A DNA stretch of 64,000 nucleotides from an uncultured Pseudomonadales bacterium (GTDB taxonomy: Bacteria > Pseudomonadota > Gammaproteobacteria > Pseudomonadales > Cellvibrionaceae): positions 310,001 to 374,000 of the forward strand of contig CANLDL010000001.1 of the NCBI GenBank assembly GCA_947489425.1, in the 5' to 3' direction. A program made the position numbers and the translations under genes. Within the stretch, counting starts at the first letter, position 1; each line of letters begins with the position of its first letter. Shown one piece after another: positions 37,421 through 46,872 of this stretch. Below the pieces are notes generated by a model that ran no database searches, was not told the origin of the DNA, and saw nothing but the letters and a program-made list of their open reading frames with translations.

Positions 37421-39058
37421 ATGCCCTCTAAAGCGTATAGCCAATTACATATCCTGATAGTGGATGATTTCAACAGTTTTAGGCAAACCCTAAATAAAAT
37501 CATGCGCGAGCTAGGTTTTAAACATGTTGATAGTGCAAAGTCAGGTGAGGAGGCACTCAAAGCCTGTAAAAAAAATCACTATGATTTAATACTTTGTGAT
37601 TACAACCTAGGCAAGGGGAAAAACGGACAGCAAGTTTTAGAAGAGCTACGTAAAGATAAACGTATTAGGGCTCAAGATATATTTATCCTACTATCTGCCG
37701 AAACTAGTCGCAATGTAGTGATGTCAGCCTATGATTGTGAGCCAGACGCTTACCTTACCAAGCCAATTTCTACAAAAACAATAGAGCAGCGGTTAAAACG
37801 ATTGTTAAATAAACGTAGAGAGCTATTAGATATTTATACGACACTGAATAAATCCGATAAAAATACAGCGATAGCCCAATTAGAAAAAAAAGTAGCAGAA
37901 AAGTCACGCTACAGTATGGATTGCCAAAAATTATTAACAGATCTCTATATAGAAACACAACAGTTTGAAAAGGCAGAAACGATATGCCGTAGGACGTTAG
38001 AAGTTAGGGCCCTTGAGTGGGCCCAGGTTGGGCTTGCTAGACTTCAACTGGCCCAAGGTAATGCCGAAAAAGCCATTGAATGGCTAAAAGATATTATTAA
38101 AGCAAAACCTGCTTGCATGAAAGCTTACGATATTTTGGCCCAAGCTTATGAGTCACTCAATAACAACGAACAATTACAAAATATATTTGAACAAGCTGTT
38201 GAGGTATCGCCAATGTCGCTTAATCGACAACTATCATTGGCTGAGGTAGCAATGGGCAATGGTGATGCAGAGATAGCTGCTAATGCCTATCGCAAAACGC
38301 TACGCTATGGCGCTAATACGGCTCATTTTAATACTAAAAACCAAATGAATTTTGCAAAATCAGCGATTCGGTTTTTTGAGCAAGACCCTGATAAAGCTAA
38401 TGATCTTGCACAGGAAGCTATGAAGACTTTATCCACGATTGATGACAAAGATGAAGTTGTTCCAGAAACTAAAACATTGGCAAAAATTTACTCCAGTCAA
38501 ATTTTAGGAATGCAAAAATTACAGAAAAAATCCAAAGAGATTATAGACCCAATTTTAGATTCCTTAAAAAAACAAGACAACGTATCTTCTGATATTGAAG
38601 TTGAGGTAGTCAATAGCCATATTTATAATCAGCAGTTCGACATAGCCTTACTTAAATCTAAAGAGCTACTTAAAAAATATAGTGATAATGAGTCGGTATT
38701 AGAGAAGATCGATTATTTAATGTCAGAACCTGTTAGCGAAAAGGGAAAAGCGATGCTCCAAGAAGAAAATAGAAAAGGTATTGGCTTATATAAGGCAAAA
38801 GATAATCGAGGTGCAATAGCATGTTTCTCTCGCTTAGAAAAAAAATACCCGCGTTTTACTGCTGTAAAACTAAATCTTGTGCAGGCAATGATAGGGCATA
38901 TGAAAGATGTAGGTAAAGATCCTGCGACGATAGATAGGTGTAAGCAAATACTCGATTTCCTAAGAGTACATATAAAAGGCGATGATGTTCATTTTCAACG
39001 CTGTCAACAATTGCAAAGTATGCTAAGTGCCATGCTTATCAAACAGGGGGTTAAATAA
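37421..39058 (+). CDS. Response regulator with TPR output domain
   Basis: 545 aa. Residues 8-130 are an intact CheY-like receiver: VDD (14-16), phospho-acceptor Asp60 in LILCDYNLG, Ser92 in FILLSAE and Lys114 in YLTKPIS. Residues 150-545 are TPR-like helical repeats (LLTDLYIETQQFEKAETICRR, GLARLQLAQGNAEKAIEWLKDI, KAYDILAQAYESLNNNEQLQNIF). There is no DNA-binding or enzymatic domain, so output is probably by protein contact. TAATG couples it to the histidine kinase downstream. Confidence 0.88.
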   Translation: MPSKAYSQLHILIVDDFNSFRQTLNKIMRELGFKHVDSAKSGEEALKACKKNHYDLILCDYNLGKGKNGQQVLEELRKDKRIRAQDIFILLSAETSRNVVMSAYDCEPDAYLTKPISTKTIEQRLKRLLNKRRELLDIYTTLNKSDKNTAIAQLEKKVAEKSRYSMDCQKLLTDLYIETQQFEKAETICRRTLEVRALEWAQVGLARLQLAQGNAEKAIEWLKDIIKAKPACMKAYDILAQAYESLNNNEQLQNIFEQAVEVSPMSLNRQLSLAEVAMGNGDAEIAANAYRKTLRYGANTAHFNTKNQMNFAKSAIRFFEQDPDKANDLAQEAMKTLSTIDDKDEVVPETKTLAKIYSSQILGMQKLQKKSKEIIDPILDSLKKQDNVSSDIEVEVVNSHIYNQQFDIALLKSKELLKKYSDNESVLEKIDYLMSEPVSEKGKAMLQEENRKGIGLYKAKDNRGAIACFSRLEKKYPRFTAVKLNLVQAMIGHMKDVGKDPATIDRCKQILDFLRVHIKGDDVHFQRCQQLQSMLSAMLIKQGVK

Positions 39059-39798
39059 TGCCTGATATGGATGAATTTACGCAAGAGATAGTGCCACCTT
39101 CCGATACGGGCCGTTCGAATGATGAACAGTTGGATTTTTCATTTGTACTAGCTTCGAGTGTGCATGATATGAAAAACTCTTTATGTATGTTGTTAGGCTC
39201 GCTGGAAGAAATGATTCAGGAATCTCCCCCTCAAAATGATGAACAGAAAAATCACATATCAATACTACAATATGAGGCATCGCGTATTAATTCTGAATTG
39301 ATTCAGTTGTTAAATATTTACCGGTTGCAGAATAAAAGCTTACCTTTTAGTATCGATGAAAATTATGTAATTGAAACTTTTGAAGATCAAGTCGCTAGAA
39401 ATGATGTGTTATTTAAGACAAAAAACATCGAAATTATTATGGATTGCGACGACGACTTAGTGTGGTTTTATGATAACGAATTACTGGGGAATGTTATTCA
39501 TAATATTCTAATTAATTCTTCACGTTATGCAAAATCTAAAATAAAATTATCGGCAATATGTAAGGATGAACGTCTATCTATAAGTATCGAAGATGATGGG
39601 TTTGGTTTTCCTGACTTTATGTTGCAAGCAGCACTACCTGAAAACAATAAAAACAGTAGTGCAGATAGCACTCGCTTGGGTTTATTTTTCGCCGCAAAGA
39701 TTGCCAGCTTTCATAAGCAAGGTGACAATAGAGGCGAGATAGAGTTATCTAATGGTGGTAGTTTAAATGGCGGTGTGTTTACTATTGTTTTACCCTAA
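39058..39798 (+). CDS. Soluble sensor histidine kinase
   Basis: 246 aa without membrane helix or recognisable sensor domain. The H-box is SSVHDMKNSLCMLLGSLEEM with candidate His36. The ATPase part has N-box ELLGNVIHNILINSSRYAKS, G1 IEDDGFGFPDF and G2-like TRLGLFFAAKIAS. It is the obvious partner of the receiver-TPR protein, by 1-bp overlap and content. What it senses is unknown. Confidence 0.88.
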   Translation: MPDMDEFTQEIVPPSDTGRSNDEQLDFSFVLASSVHDMKNSLCMLLGSLEEMIQESPPQNDEQKNHISILQYEASRINSELIQLLNIYRLQNKSLPFSIDENYVIETFEDQVARNDVLFKTKNIEIIMDCDDDLVWFYDNELLGNVIHNILINSSRYAKSKIKLSAICKDERLSISIEDDGFGFPDFMLQAALPENNKNSSADSTRLGLFFAAKIASFHKQGDNRGEIELSNGGSLNGGVFTIVLP

Positions 39799-39806
39799 AA
39801 ATAGGC

Positions 39807-41432
39807 CTACTCAAATTTGTCAACGATGATATTTTGCGCAGCAAAATTGGTAGGCACTAAAATGGTATCGCGAGCAATACGCCCAAGCTCGGGGTAGTCT
39901 AGTGAATAGTGAAGGCCCCGGCTTTCTTTTCTTTCCATGGCTGAACGTATAATTAATTGAGCAACTGTTGTTAAATTACGCAATTCAATTAAATCATTAC
40001 CAACTTTGTAATTGCTGTAATAGTCAGCAATTTCTCTTTGCAACAATTTAATTCTATGTTGGGCACGTTCTAATCTTTTTTGTGTGCGAACAATACCCAC
40101 GTAATCCCACATAAAGCGCCTTAACTCATCCCAGTTATGCGCGATGACTACGTCTTCATCAGAGTCTGTTACTCTCGATTCATCCCAATCTTTTGGTGTA
40201 TCGGTTTCATCAATAAATTGAATGTTTTGTTTGATATGCTCAGCTGCAGAGCGTGCATAAACAATACATTCGAGTAGAGAGTTACTAGCCATACGGTTAG
40301 CACCATGAAGTCCTGTAAATGATGTCTCGCCAATTGCATATAGGTTAAGTAAATCTGTTTGCCCGTTTTTATCAACCATAATACCACCACAGGTATAGTG
40401 AGCAGCGGGGACGACAGGTATAGGGTCTTTAGTAATATCAATGCCATAGGCTAGGCAACTTTCTTTGACATTTGGGAAATGAGAATCAATAAATTCTTTG
40501 GGTTTATGGCTAATGTCGAGATATAGATGATCGCAACCTAGGCGCTTAATTTCGTGGTCAATCGCTCGCGCTACAATATCTCTAGGGGCAAGCTCTTTTT
40601 GAGGGTCAAAGCGATGCATAAATCGCTCTCCGTTGGGTAGCGTTAAATACGCCCCTTCGCCCCTAAGAGCCTCGGTTAACAAAACTGTTTTAGCTTTGGG
40701 GTGGTATAGGCAAGTAGGGTGGAATTGATTAAATTCCATATTGGCAATACGGCAGCCCGAGCGCCAAGCCATGGCAATACCATCACCACTCGCACCGTCA
40801 GGATTACTCGTATAAAGATAGGCTTTACTTGCACCACCAGTCGCTAAAATGACAATTTTTGCTTGAAAAGTAGAGACTGTGTCTTGCTCGCGGCTGTACA
40901 CATAAGCTCCGCTACAGCGTAACCGCTTACTGGATGCGTCAGCTTGCTGGATAAGATCAACAGCAATATGTTGCTCAAATAAATCAATATTATCCGAGGC
41001 TTTAATGCGTTCAATTAGAGTGCTGTGTACCTCTTTACCTGTAGCATCAGTACTGTGAATGATTCGCCTGTGACTGTGGCCTCCTTCTTTAGTTAGGTGA
41101 AAGTCGTCATTGTTTTCATTTCGGGTAAAATTAACCCCTTGTTCAATAAGCCACTCAATCGCATCGGCACTGTTGTTGACGGTAAACTTTACGGCATCTG
41201 GATGGCACAAGCCGCCACCTGCTTTTAGGGTATCTTTTACATGGTCATCTACGGAATCTTCATTATCAAGTACAGCGGCAATCCCACCTTGAGCGTACCA
41301 GGTTGATCCGTCTTGTAATCGATTTTTACTCAGTACGGCAATTTTTGCGTGCTTTGAGAGATTTAGGGCTAGTGCAAGACCAGCAGCACCGCTGCCAATA
41401 ATAAGAATGTCGTGACGAAAATAGTGATTCAT
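39807..41432 (-). CDS. nadB: L-aspartate oxidase NadB
   Basis: 541 aa FAD enzyme giving iminoaspartate, the first step of de novo NAD synthesis. [19 protein letters not shown] is the FAD loop; [72 protein letters not shown] and [46 protein letters not shown] are diagnostic. It is divergent from rpoE, as in Pseudomonas (nadB-algU). Confidence 0.97.
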   Translation of the reverse strand: MNHYFRHDILIIGSGAAGLALALNLSKHAKIAVLSKNRLQDGSTWYAQGGIAAVLDNEDSVDDHVKDTLKAGGGLCHPDAVKFTVNNSADAIEWLIEQGVNFTRNENNDDFHLTKEGGHSHRRIIHSTDATGKEVHSTLIERIKASDNIDLFEQHIAVDLIQQADASSKRLRCSGAYVYSREQDTVSTFQAKIVILATGGASKAYLYTSNPDGASGDGIAMAWRSGCRIANMEFNQFHPTCLYHPKAKTVLLTEALRGEGAYLTLPNGERFMHRFDPQKELAPRDIVARAIDHEIKRLGCDHLYLDISHKPKEFIDSHFPNVKESCLAYGIDITKDPIPVVPAAHYTCGGIMVDKNGQTDLLNLYAIGETSFTGLHGANRMASNSLLECIVYARSAAEHIKQNIQFIDETDTPKDWDESRVTDSDEDVVIAHNWDELRRFMWDYVGIVRTQKRLERAQHRIKLLQREIADYYSNYKVGNDLIELRNLTTVAQLIIRSAMERKESRGLHYSLDYPELGRIARDTILVPTNFAAQNIIVDKFE

Positions 41433-41486
41433 TGTTAAACTACTGAATTATGTTGGGGCAATACAAAAAGCGCAGTATAGCACTTT

Positions 41487-41514
41487 GGAACTTACTAGGA
41501 TAAAGTGCGTCTGA
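41487..41514 (+). promoter_or_regulatory. Sigma-E (RpoE/AlgU) autoregulatory promoter
   Basis: GGAACTT (41487-41493), then exactly 16 bp, then TCTGA (41510-41514). This matches the sigma-E consensus (GGAACTT, N15-16, TCTRA) at both elements and lies about 110 bp upstream of rpoE, implying positive autoregulation of the stress operon. Confidence 0.85.
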
Positions 41515-41626
41515 ACTGCGTACGTAAATTGCCATTATTGGTATCAATGTATTGCCTGAGTTGTGTGGACGATAAGAATAAACACTTAATTGCCCAGTTT
41601 TAGAAAAAATCCATTAGGGAGTGCAT

Positions 41627-42211
41627 ATGACCGCGCAGAAAGCGCCGGATACTGATCAACAATTAGTTAAACGGGTCCAACAAGGTGACAAGCGGGCATT
41701 TGATTTGCTCGTATTGAAATATCAACATAAGATAATTTCCGTTGTGCATCGCTACGTGCGTGATTCAGCGGATGTTCATGATGTTGTTCAAGAAGCATTT
41801 ATAAAAGCTTATCGTGCATTGCCTAACTTTCGTGGCGACAGCGCTTTCTATACTTGGATGTATCGTATTGCGATCAATACGGCTAAGAATCACTTGATAT
41901 CGCGTGGCCGCAGGCCGCCCGCCACAGACGTGGATGTTGAAGATGCCGAGCATTATGTGGGCAATGATAATCTTCAGGACTTTAATACCCCAGAAAGCAG
42001 TTTGTTTTGTGATCAGTTGCAGGCATCGGTAGAAAACGCAATTACTAACCTCCCAGAAGACTTGCGTACAGCGGTTACTCTCAGGGAAATGGAAGGTTTA
42101 AGCTACGAAGAAATTGCAGAAATTATGAAGTGCCCTGTGGGTACTGTAAGGTCTAGGATATTTAGGGCTCGTGAGGCGATCGATAAAGTCGTTAAGCCTT
42201 TAATGTCTTGA
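41627..42211 (+). CDS. rpoE: RNA polymerase sigma-E factor (RpoE/AlgU)
   Basis: 194 aa ECF sigma factor for envelope stress. Region 2: AFDLLVLKYQHKIISVVHRYVRDSADVHDVVQEAFIKAYRAL and FYTWMYRIAINTAKNHL. Region 4: LPEDLRTAVTLREMEGLSYEEIAEIMKCPVGTVRSRIFRAREAI. I use the ATG at 41627 (MTAQKAP), with GGGAG five bases upstream, rather than the GTG two codons earlier. RseA encoded next should hold it at the membrane. Confidence 0.97.
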   Translation: MTAQKAPDTDQQLVKRVQQGDKRAFDLLVLKYQHKIISVVHRYVRDSADVHDVVQEAFIKAYRALPNFRGDSAFYTWMYRIAINTAKNHLISRGRRPPATDVDVEDAEHYVGNDNLQDFNTPESSLFCDQLQASVENAITNLPEDLRTAVTLREMEGLSYEEIAEIMKCPVGTVRSRIFRAREAIDKVVKPLMS

Positions 42212-42370
42212 AATTAGCTTAATTGTGGTTGTATAGAATAGGAATATAGCCTTGTTCTATTAAATAGATTAAAAATAAGTATGTTTTTTTGATCTTTTTG
42301 TGAACTTTGTCGTATGTGGCCAGTCATAACCATGAAATCACTATATAAATAATTTTTTTGGTATCTATTT

Positions 42371-43018
42371 ATGTCATCATCTGATCAAACTGCCGAGCAA
42401 AAAATAAACGAATCTTTGTCTGCTATGCTAGATGGAGAAGCTTCTGATATGGAAGTTAGGCGTATCCTTAAATCTGAAGATGCTGAGTTAACTCAACGCT
42501 GGCAAAGATATCAGCTTGCTGGTGCTGCTATGCGTAAGGAAGCTGATTCGGGTTTTGGTTCTATTGATTTATCTGCAGCTATTTCTGATGCTATTGCGAA
42601 TGAGCCTGAGCTATCGGCCAACCCAGTTGATACTGACCAAGATACTAAAAAGAGTGGGAATAAGGTTGCAAACCTTTGGTCTAATATTGGCAGGTTTGCA
42701 GTAGCTGCCTCAGTTGCTGGCGCTGTTGTTGTTGGCGTACAGTTCAGTCCAAATGATACATCGACAAACATCGCAACTGCACCAGAAGCTCCTGTATCTA
42801 CTCAGCCTAGTTTGAGTGTTGATACAACAGTGCGAGCTGTTGGCGAAATTTCAAAGCCAAAGCCCGCTCAAATCATTATCAGTGAAGAGACTCAAAGAAA
42901 GGCACAGCAAGGCTTAGAACAAGAAGCTCAGCGCCTAATACGTGAGCATGCTGAAAATGCCTCTCAAAATACTCCAAATGGCGTAACACCATTTGTGAGA
43001 GTTCCAGACGGCGAATAA
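42371..43018 (+). CDS. rseA: Anti-sigma-E factor RseA (MucA)
   Basis: 215 aa. The cytoplasmic N-terminal domain (INESLSAMLDGEASDMEVRRILKSEDAELTQRWQRYQLAGAAMR) binds sigma-E; a single membrane helix spans about residues 107-125, and the C-terminal half is periplasmic. Under envelope stress it is cut by DegS and RseP homologues (not in this window). It is followed by a perfect hairpin and rseB. Confidence 0.93.
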   Translation: MSSSDQTAEQKINESLSAMLDGEASDMEVRRILKSEDAELTQRWQRYQLAGAAMRKEADSGFGSIDLSAAISDAIANEPELSANPVDTDQDTKKSGNKVANLWSNIGRFAVAASVAGAVVVGVQFSPNDTSTNIATAPEAPVSTQPSLSVDTTVRAVGEISKPKPAQIIISEETQRKAQQGLEQEAQRLIREHAENASQNTPNGVTPFVRVPDGE

Positions 43019-43027
43019 TACTTACAT

Positions 43028-43052
43028 ACTACTGTGCACATTGCACAGTAGT
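43028..43052 (+). promoter_or_regulatory. Perfect 11-bp hairpin between rseA and rseB
   Basis: ACTACTGTGCA (43028-43038) and TGCACAGTAGT (43042-43052) flank a 3-nt loop, 10 bp after the rseA stop. GTCGCTCAC follows, with no U-tract. It may stabilise the rpoE-rseA mRNA end or tune rseB relative to rseA. Confidence 0.7.
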
Positions 43053-43106
43053 CGCTCACAGCATTAAGTAGTAATATAAGCTCATAACTTACACGTGGGC
43101 TCGTTA

Positions 43107-44144
43107 ATGCCAAAACATTTATTCCTTACCTTAATTTTGTTCTTCGCAGCTGTTAACAGTAACAGTTCTGAAAATAGTTCCGAAGAGCAAGTTATACCAA
43201 CCGAAAATACGTATCTCACCAATAATATAACGAGCCAGCTCACTGATTCTGTTGAGGAATCAGGGCTGCCAAGCTCATTAACAGTAAATTTACCAGCTCC
43301 CGCCGATATAGATTCTTTGTCTAGCTTGTTTAAAGTAATGGCAGAGGCTAACCGGTCTATCGATTTTCATAGTTTGATGACCTATGAGGCTAATGGTTTC
43401 ATTACAACATACCGGCTAGCTCATAACATAAACGAGAATGTCGTCGAAGAGCAGCTTCTCTTCATGGATGGCCCGCGTCGTCAAGTTGTTAGACGACAAA
43501 AACTGAATACATGCCACAACGGTGAGACACGCTGGGGGTTGTGGCCTATTAATTCAAAAAAAACCTTAGACACCTATACTCTTAGGTCGCTTAAGGCTGA
43601 GCGAATAGCTGATCGTGAAGCAGTAGTGTTTGAGCTTTTGCCCAAAGATAGCCTTCGATATGCTTATCAATACAGCCTTGATAAAGAAACAGGCCTTTTA
43701 TTACGAGCGGTTACATATCATAAATCAATTATTATTGAGCGATTGCAAACAGTTGCTATTGATTTTGTAGATGCTGACTCTGCCTTGGATATTACTGCTG
43801 AGCCGGATTATCTTTGGCGAGTGCCAGAGGCAGAGCCCTGTCACACGCAGCAGTTTGAGCCTGCATGGAAAGTGTCTTGGTTGCCTGATGGTTTTGTTTC
43901 GGGGGGAAATAGGATCACCACGCAAGGTGAGCAGGTATTAATGTTTACTGATGGCATAGTCTCTATATCGGTATTTATTATTAGTAATGGTGAAAAGCAA
44001 TTAAAAAAAGCAACCGCACGGCATGGTGCTACAGTGGTTGTTATCAGCCCTGAATCTTCTTCAGCTAACAAAAGCATTGCAGTTGTTGGTGAAATCCCAA
44101 TAGCAACCGCGCGACGAATTGCTGTTTCTGTTAAACCTATTTGA
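43107..44144 (+). CDS. rseB: Sigma-E regulatory protein RseB (MucB)
   Basis: 345 aa periplasmic protein. A signal peptide (MPKHLFLTLILFFAAVNS) leads into a MucB/RseB domain: IDFHSLMTYEANGFITTYRLAHNINENVVEEQLLFMDGPRRQVVRR and a C-terminal part with WKVSWLPDGFVSGGN and VLMFTDGIVSISVFI. It binds RseA and blocks its cleavage until lipids or misfolded proteins displace it. A GTG four codons earlier is a less likely start. Confidence 0.93.
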   Translation: MPKHLFLTLILFFAAVNSNSSENSSEEQVIPTENTYLTNNITSQLTDSVEESGLPSSLTVNLPAPADIDSLSSLFKVMAEANRSIDFHSLMTYEANGFITTYRLAHNINENVVEEQLLFMDGPRRQVVRRQKLNTCHNGETRWGLWPINSKKTLDTYTLRSLKAERIADREAVVFELLPKDSLRYAYQYSLDKETGLLLRAVTYHKSIIIERLQTVAIDFVDADSALDITAEPDYLWRVPEAEPCHTQQFEPAWKVSWLPDGFVSGGNRITTQGEQVLMFTDGIVSISVFIISNGEKQLKKATARHGATVVVISPESSSANKSIAVVGEIPIATARRIAVSVKPI

Positions 44145-44213
44145 TTTATTCGGTGTATAAATCAGTAGATAAAATATTTTCAAACTAATTTTTTATTAGT
44201 GGGTCTATTAGTT

Positions 44214-44699
44214 ATGTTAAAAGAGCAAGCAAGGGTTGTAGCACTAGAGAGGGGCGCTATATGGGTGGAAACTGTACAGTTATCTACTTGTGGCTCTTGT
44301 AAGGCTAAAAAAGGGTGCGGGCAAGCATTACTTGCGGGCTTAGGTGCAGAACCTAATTATTTACGTGTTTTGTTAGATGATAATAGCTCGTCACGCTATA
44401 GGCTAAATCAATCTGTAACCATTGGCTTGCCTGAAAGCATTGTTGTTAGAGCGTCGCTATTTTTATATCTGTTACCATTGGCCCTGATGATGATATTTGC
44501 AGCCGTTGCACAATATCTTTTTACTAGTGAATTGCTAACTATTTTGATGGCAGTTTGTGGCTTACTGGGTGGTGGTTTATTGGTTAGGTTTTTTTCAGAC
44601 AAATATAAGAACGATCAACGCTTTCAGCCTAAAGTCGTTGAAGAAGAGTCTCTCGCCTTTAAAGAACTCAGTAATGTGGCTTATGAGTCAACACCGTAA
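44214..44699 (+). CDS. rseC: SoxR-reducing / sigma-E regulatory protein RseC (MucC)
   Basis: 161 aa. The N-terminal domain has the RseC cysteine cluster CGSCKAKKGCG near residue 27, followed by two membrane helices (about 84-105 and 110-128). The ATG at 44214 is preferred to a GTG at 44199. RseC is a membrane protein of the sigma-E operon, also linked to electron transfer for SoxR reduction in E. coli. Confidence 0.92.
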   Translation: MLKEQARVVALERGAIWVETVQLSTCGSCKAKKGCGQALLAGLGAEPNYLRVLLDDNSSSRYRLNQSVTIGLPESIVVRASLFLYLLPLALMMIFAAVAQYLFTSELLTILMAVCGLLGGGLLVRFFSDKYKNDQRFQPKVVEEESLAFKELSNVAYESTP

Positions 44700-44749
44700 A
44701 CTGAATTCTTATTGATTAATGAGTCGGTAATATTAACGAGGAAGTATAT

Positions 44750-46141
44750 ATGCAAGTAAAATCATGGTTCGTAAAGTGCAGCATCTTATTAACAGTTTTG
44801 TGTTGGTCTGTACTATCAAATGCGCGCTCACTACCTGAATTTACGGATTTAATTGAATCAAAGTCACCAGCTGTTGTGAAAATCACAGCAGAATCAAAAA
44901 GAAAGGCGGCTTCTCGCTCAGAAAATCAATTACCGGATAACGTCCCTGAAATATTCAAACATTTTTTAGACCCTAGGCGTGCTCCTGAGCGCAATGCAAG
45001 TGCATCAGGCTCGGGCTTTATTATTTCAAAAGACGGTTATGTGATTACTAATAATCATGTTGTCGAGGGTGCAACAAGTGTTGTAGTAAGGCTTATTGAT
45101 CGCCGTGAGTATGATGCTGAAATTGTCGGCACTGATCCTCAATCTGATCTGGCATTGTTGAAAATTACAGAAAAGAATTTACCTTTCGTGAAATTTGCGG
45201 ACTCTGATAAAGCAAAAGTCGGTGAGTGGGTGTTGGCAATTGGCTCACCCTTTGGTTTAGATTTTTCTGCTAGTCAAGGTATTATCAGTGCAATAGGACG
45301 GAGCATCCCATCTGAGGGAAATCAAAATTATGTCCCTTTCATACAAACTGATGTCTCTATCAACCCAGGTAATTCTGGCGGCCCATTATTTAATTTAGAG
45401 GGTGATGTTGTAGGCATTAATTCTCAGATTTATACGCGCTCAGGTGGCTCGATCGGACTTTCTTTTGCAATACCGTCTAATCTTGCAAAAGATGTTGTCG
45501 CTCAATTAAAAGACAATGGCAGAGTGGACCGTGGTTGGCTCGGGGTTGTTATTCAGGATGTTGATAAAGATCTTGCCTTGTCTTTTGGGTTAGATAAGCC
45601 TCAAGGTGCGCTTATTGCTCAAATGGAGCCTAATGGGCCTGCTGAAAAAAGTGGCTTAAAAGTAGGCGATATCATACTAAAATTTAACGGGCGTAAAATG
45701 GCAACTTCGTCTGACTTACCTCATGCTGTTGGTCCTACCCGTGCAGGTTCTACCGTGCCAGTTATAATTATGCGAAAAGGTAAGAAAGTTAACATTGATG
45801 TCACTGTTGGTACCCGTGGAGGAAGTGATGCTGAGCCTCTCGCGTCGGCCAAAAGTGTTATCGAGAGCCGCTTGGGTTTACAGGTTGAAGAAATTCCTGA
45901 TGATATAAAAGAGTCAACTAATATTGAAGGTGTACTCATTAGTAATGTTGTAAAGGATAGCCCAGCCGCTAAAGCGGGACTTCAATCTGGTGACATTTTG
46001 GTCCAGTTGGGTTTTGACGAGGTGGCTTCTGTTAAAAGTTTTCAAAAAATTGAAAAAACATTACCAGCTAATAAACCTTTGCCTATAAGAGTAGTGCGAC
46101 GAGGGTCGCCCCTTTTTAGAAGCGTGATTATTAATAAATAA
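44750..46141 (+). CDS. mucD: Periplasmic serine protease MucD (DegP/Do family)
   Basis: 463 aa. After the signal peptide (residues 1-25, ending SNA) comes a trypsin-like domain with triad His103 (TNNHVVEG), Asp133 (SDLALLK) and Ser209 (GNSGGPLFN), then two PDZ domains (about 260-350 and 370-460). It degrades misfolded envelope proteins. Its position as last gene of the rpoE operon is the MucD arrangement; a terminator follows. Confidence 0.95.
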   Translation: MQVKSWFVKCSILLTVLCWSVLSNARSLPEFTDLIESKSPAVVKITAESKRKAASRSENQLPDNVPEIFKHFLDPRRAPERNASASGSGFIISKDGYVITNNHVVEGATSVVVRLIDRREYDAEIVGTDPQSDLALLKITEKNLPFVKFADSDKAKVGEWVLAIGSPFGLDFSASQGIISAIGRSIPSEGNQNYVPFIQTDVSINPGNSGGPLFNLEGDVVGINSQIYTRSGGSIGLSFAIPSNLAKDVVAQLKDNGRVDRGWLGVVIQDVDKDLALSFGLDKPQGALIAQMEPNGPAEKSGLKVGDIILKFNGRKMATSSDLPHAVGPTRAGSTVPVIIMRKGKKVNIDVTVGTRGGSDAEPLASAKSVIESRLGLQVEEIPDDIKESTNIEGVLISNVVKDSPAAKAGLQSGDILVQLGFDEVASVKSFQKIEKTLPANKPLPIRVVRRGSPLFRSVIINK

Positions 46142-46160
46142 AATATGTGTAGTAATAAAA

Positions 46161-46195
46161 TTAGAGGGGCTTCGTGGCCCCTTAATTTTATTTAT
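46161..46195 (+). terminator. Rho-independent terminator of the rpoE-mucD operon
   Basis: AGGGGC (46165-46170) pairs with GCCCCT (46177-46182) around a 6-nt loop, followed by TAATTTTATTTAT. It starts 20 bp after the mucD stop. Confidence 0.8.
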
Positions 46196-46208
46196 ATCAC
46201 TCTTGACT

Positions 46209-46715
46209 ATGAATACAATAATAACCAGATGCTGCCAAACTCCTTGTGGTGAAATCATACTCGGCTCAATTAATAATAAGTTGTGTTTATGTGATTGGGC
46301 TGATCGTAAATTAAGGGGTTCTGTTGATAATCGCCTTAAGCAATATTTTAACGCTGAGATTATTAGTGGGGATTGCGCGCTAATCTCTAGTGCTCTGTTA
46401 CAAATCAATGAATATTTTGCCAAAAAGCGTCGTGAGTTTAGTATTCCTCTTGCTCTTGCTGGCACCTGCTTCCAGCAGAGTGTTTGGCAGCAACTACAAT
46501 TGATTCCTTTTGGAGATACAGTCAGCTATCTCCAACTTGCTGAGAGAGTCGGTAACATCAAGGCTGTCCGTGCAGTTGCAAATGCCAATGGGGCTAATGC
46601 TTTGTCTATAGTCATCCCTTGTCATAGAGTTATAGGGAGCAATGGTCAGTTAACAGGCTATGCAGGTGGACTTGATGCAAAACGAAGCTTACTTGCTCTA
46701 GAAGCAGCAGGTTAA
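46209..46715 (+). CDS. ogt: Methylated-DNA--protein-cysteine methyltransferase (Ogt)
   Basis: 168 aa. It removes O6-alkyl groups from guanine by suicide transfer to Cys138 in IVIPCHRVIGSNGQLTGYAGGLDAKRSLLALE. The DNA-binding helix-turn-helix part is FQQSVWQQLQLIPFGDTVSYLQLAERVGNIKAVRAVANANGAN. No Ada zinc domain is present. I start at ATG 46209; an upstream TTG (46203) is less likely. It stands alone between two terminators. Confidence 0.95.
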   Translation: MNTIITRCCQTPCGEIILGSINNKLCLCDWADRKLRGSVDNRLKQYFNAEIISGDCALISSALLQINEYFAKKRREFSIPLALAGTCFQQSVWQQLQLIPFGDTVSYLQLAERVGNIKAVRAVANANGANALSIVIPCHRVIGSNGQLTGYAGGLDAKRSLLALEAAG

Positions 46716-46737
46716 CTTCATTAACACTCTTCTCATT

Positions 46738-46777
46738 AAGGCCTGTTGTACTAATATGGCCTTCTTTTCTATTCTTT
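46738..46777 (+). terminator. Rho-independent terminator after ogt
   Basis: AAGGCC (46738-46743) and GGCCTT (46758-46763) pair around a 14-nt loop, followed by a T-rich run CTTTTCTATTCTTTTTT. It separates ogt from lepA. Confidence 0.7.
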
Positions 46778-46872
46778 TTTGTGAATATTGAGTCATTCAT
46801 AGAACATAGCAAGCTTATGGGGTAAAATCCTGCACTTTGTTTTTATCCTCAGTTTACGGTGTTTACCCAATA

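Noticed and set aside
46837..46872. TTG-started N-terminal extension of LepA
   Set aside because: The 12 extra residues are absent from the standard LepA start; the GTG at 46873 gives the normal N-terminus.
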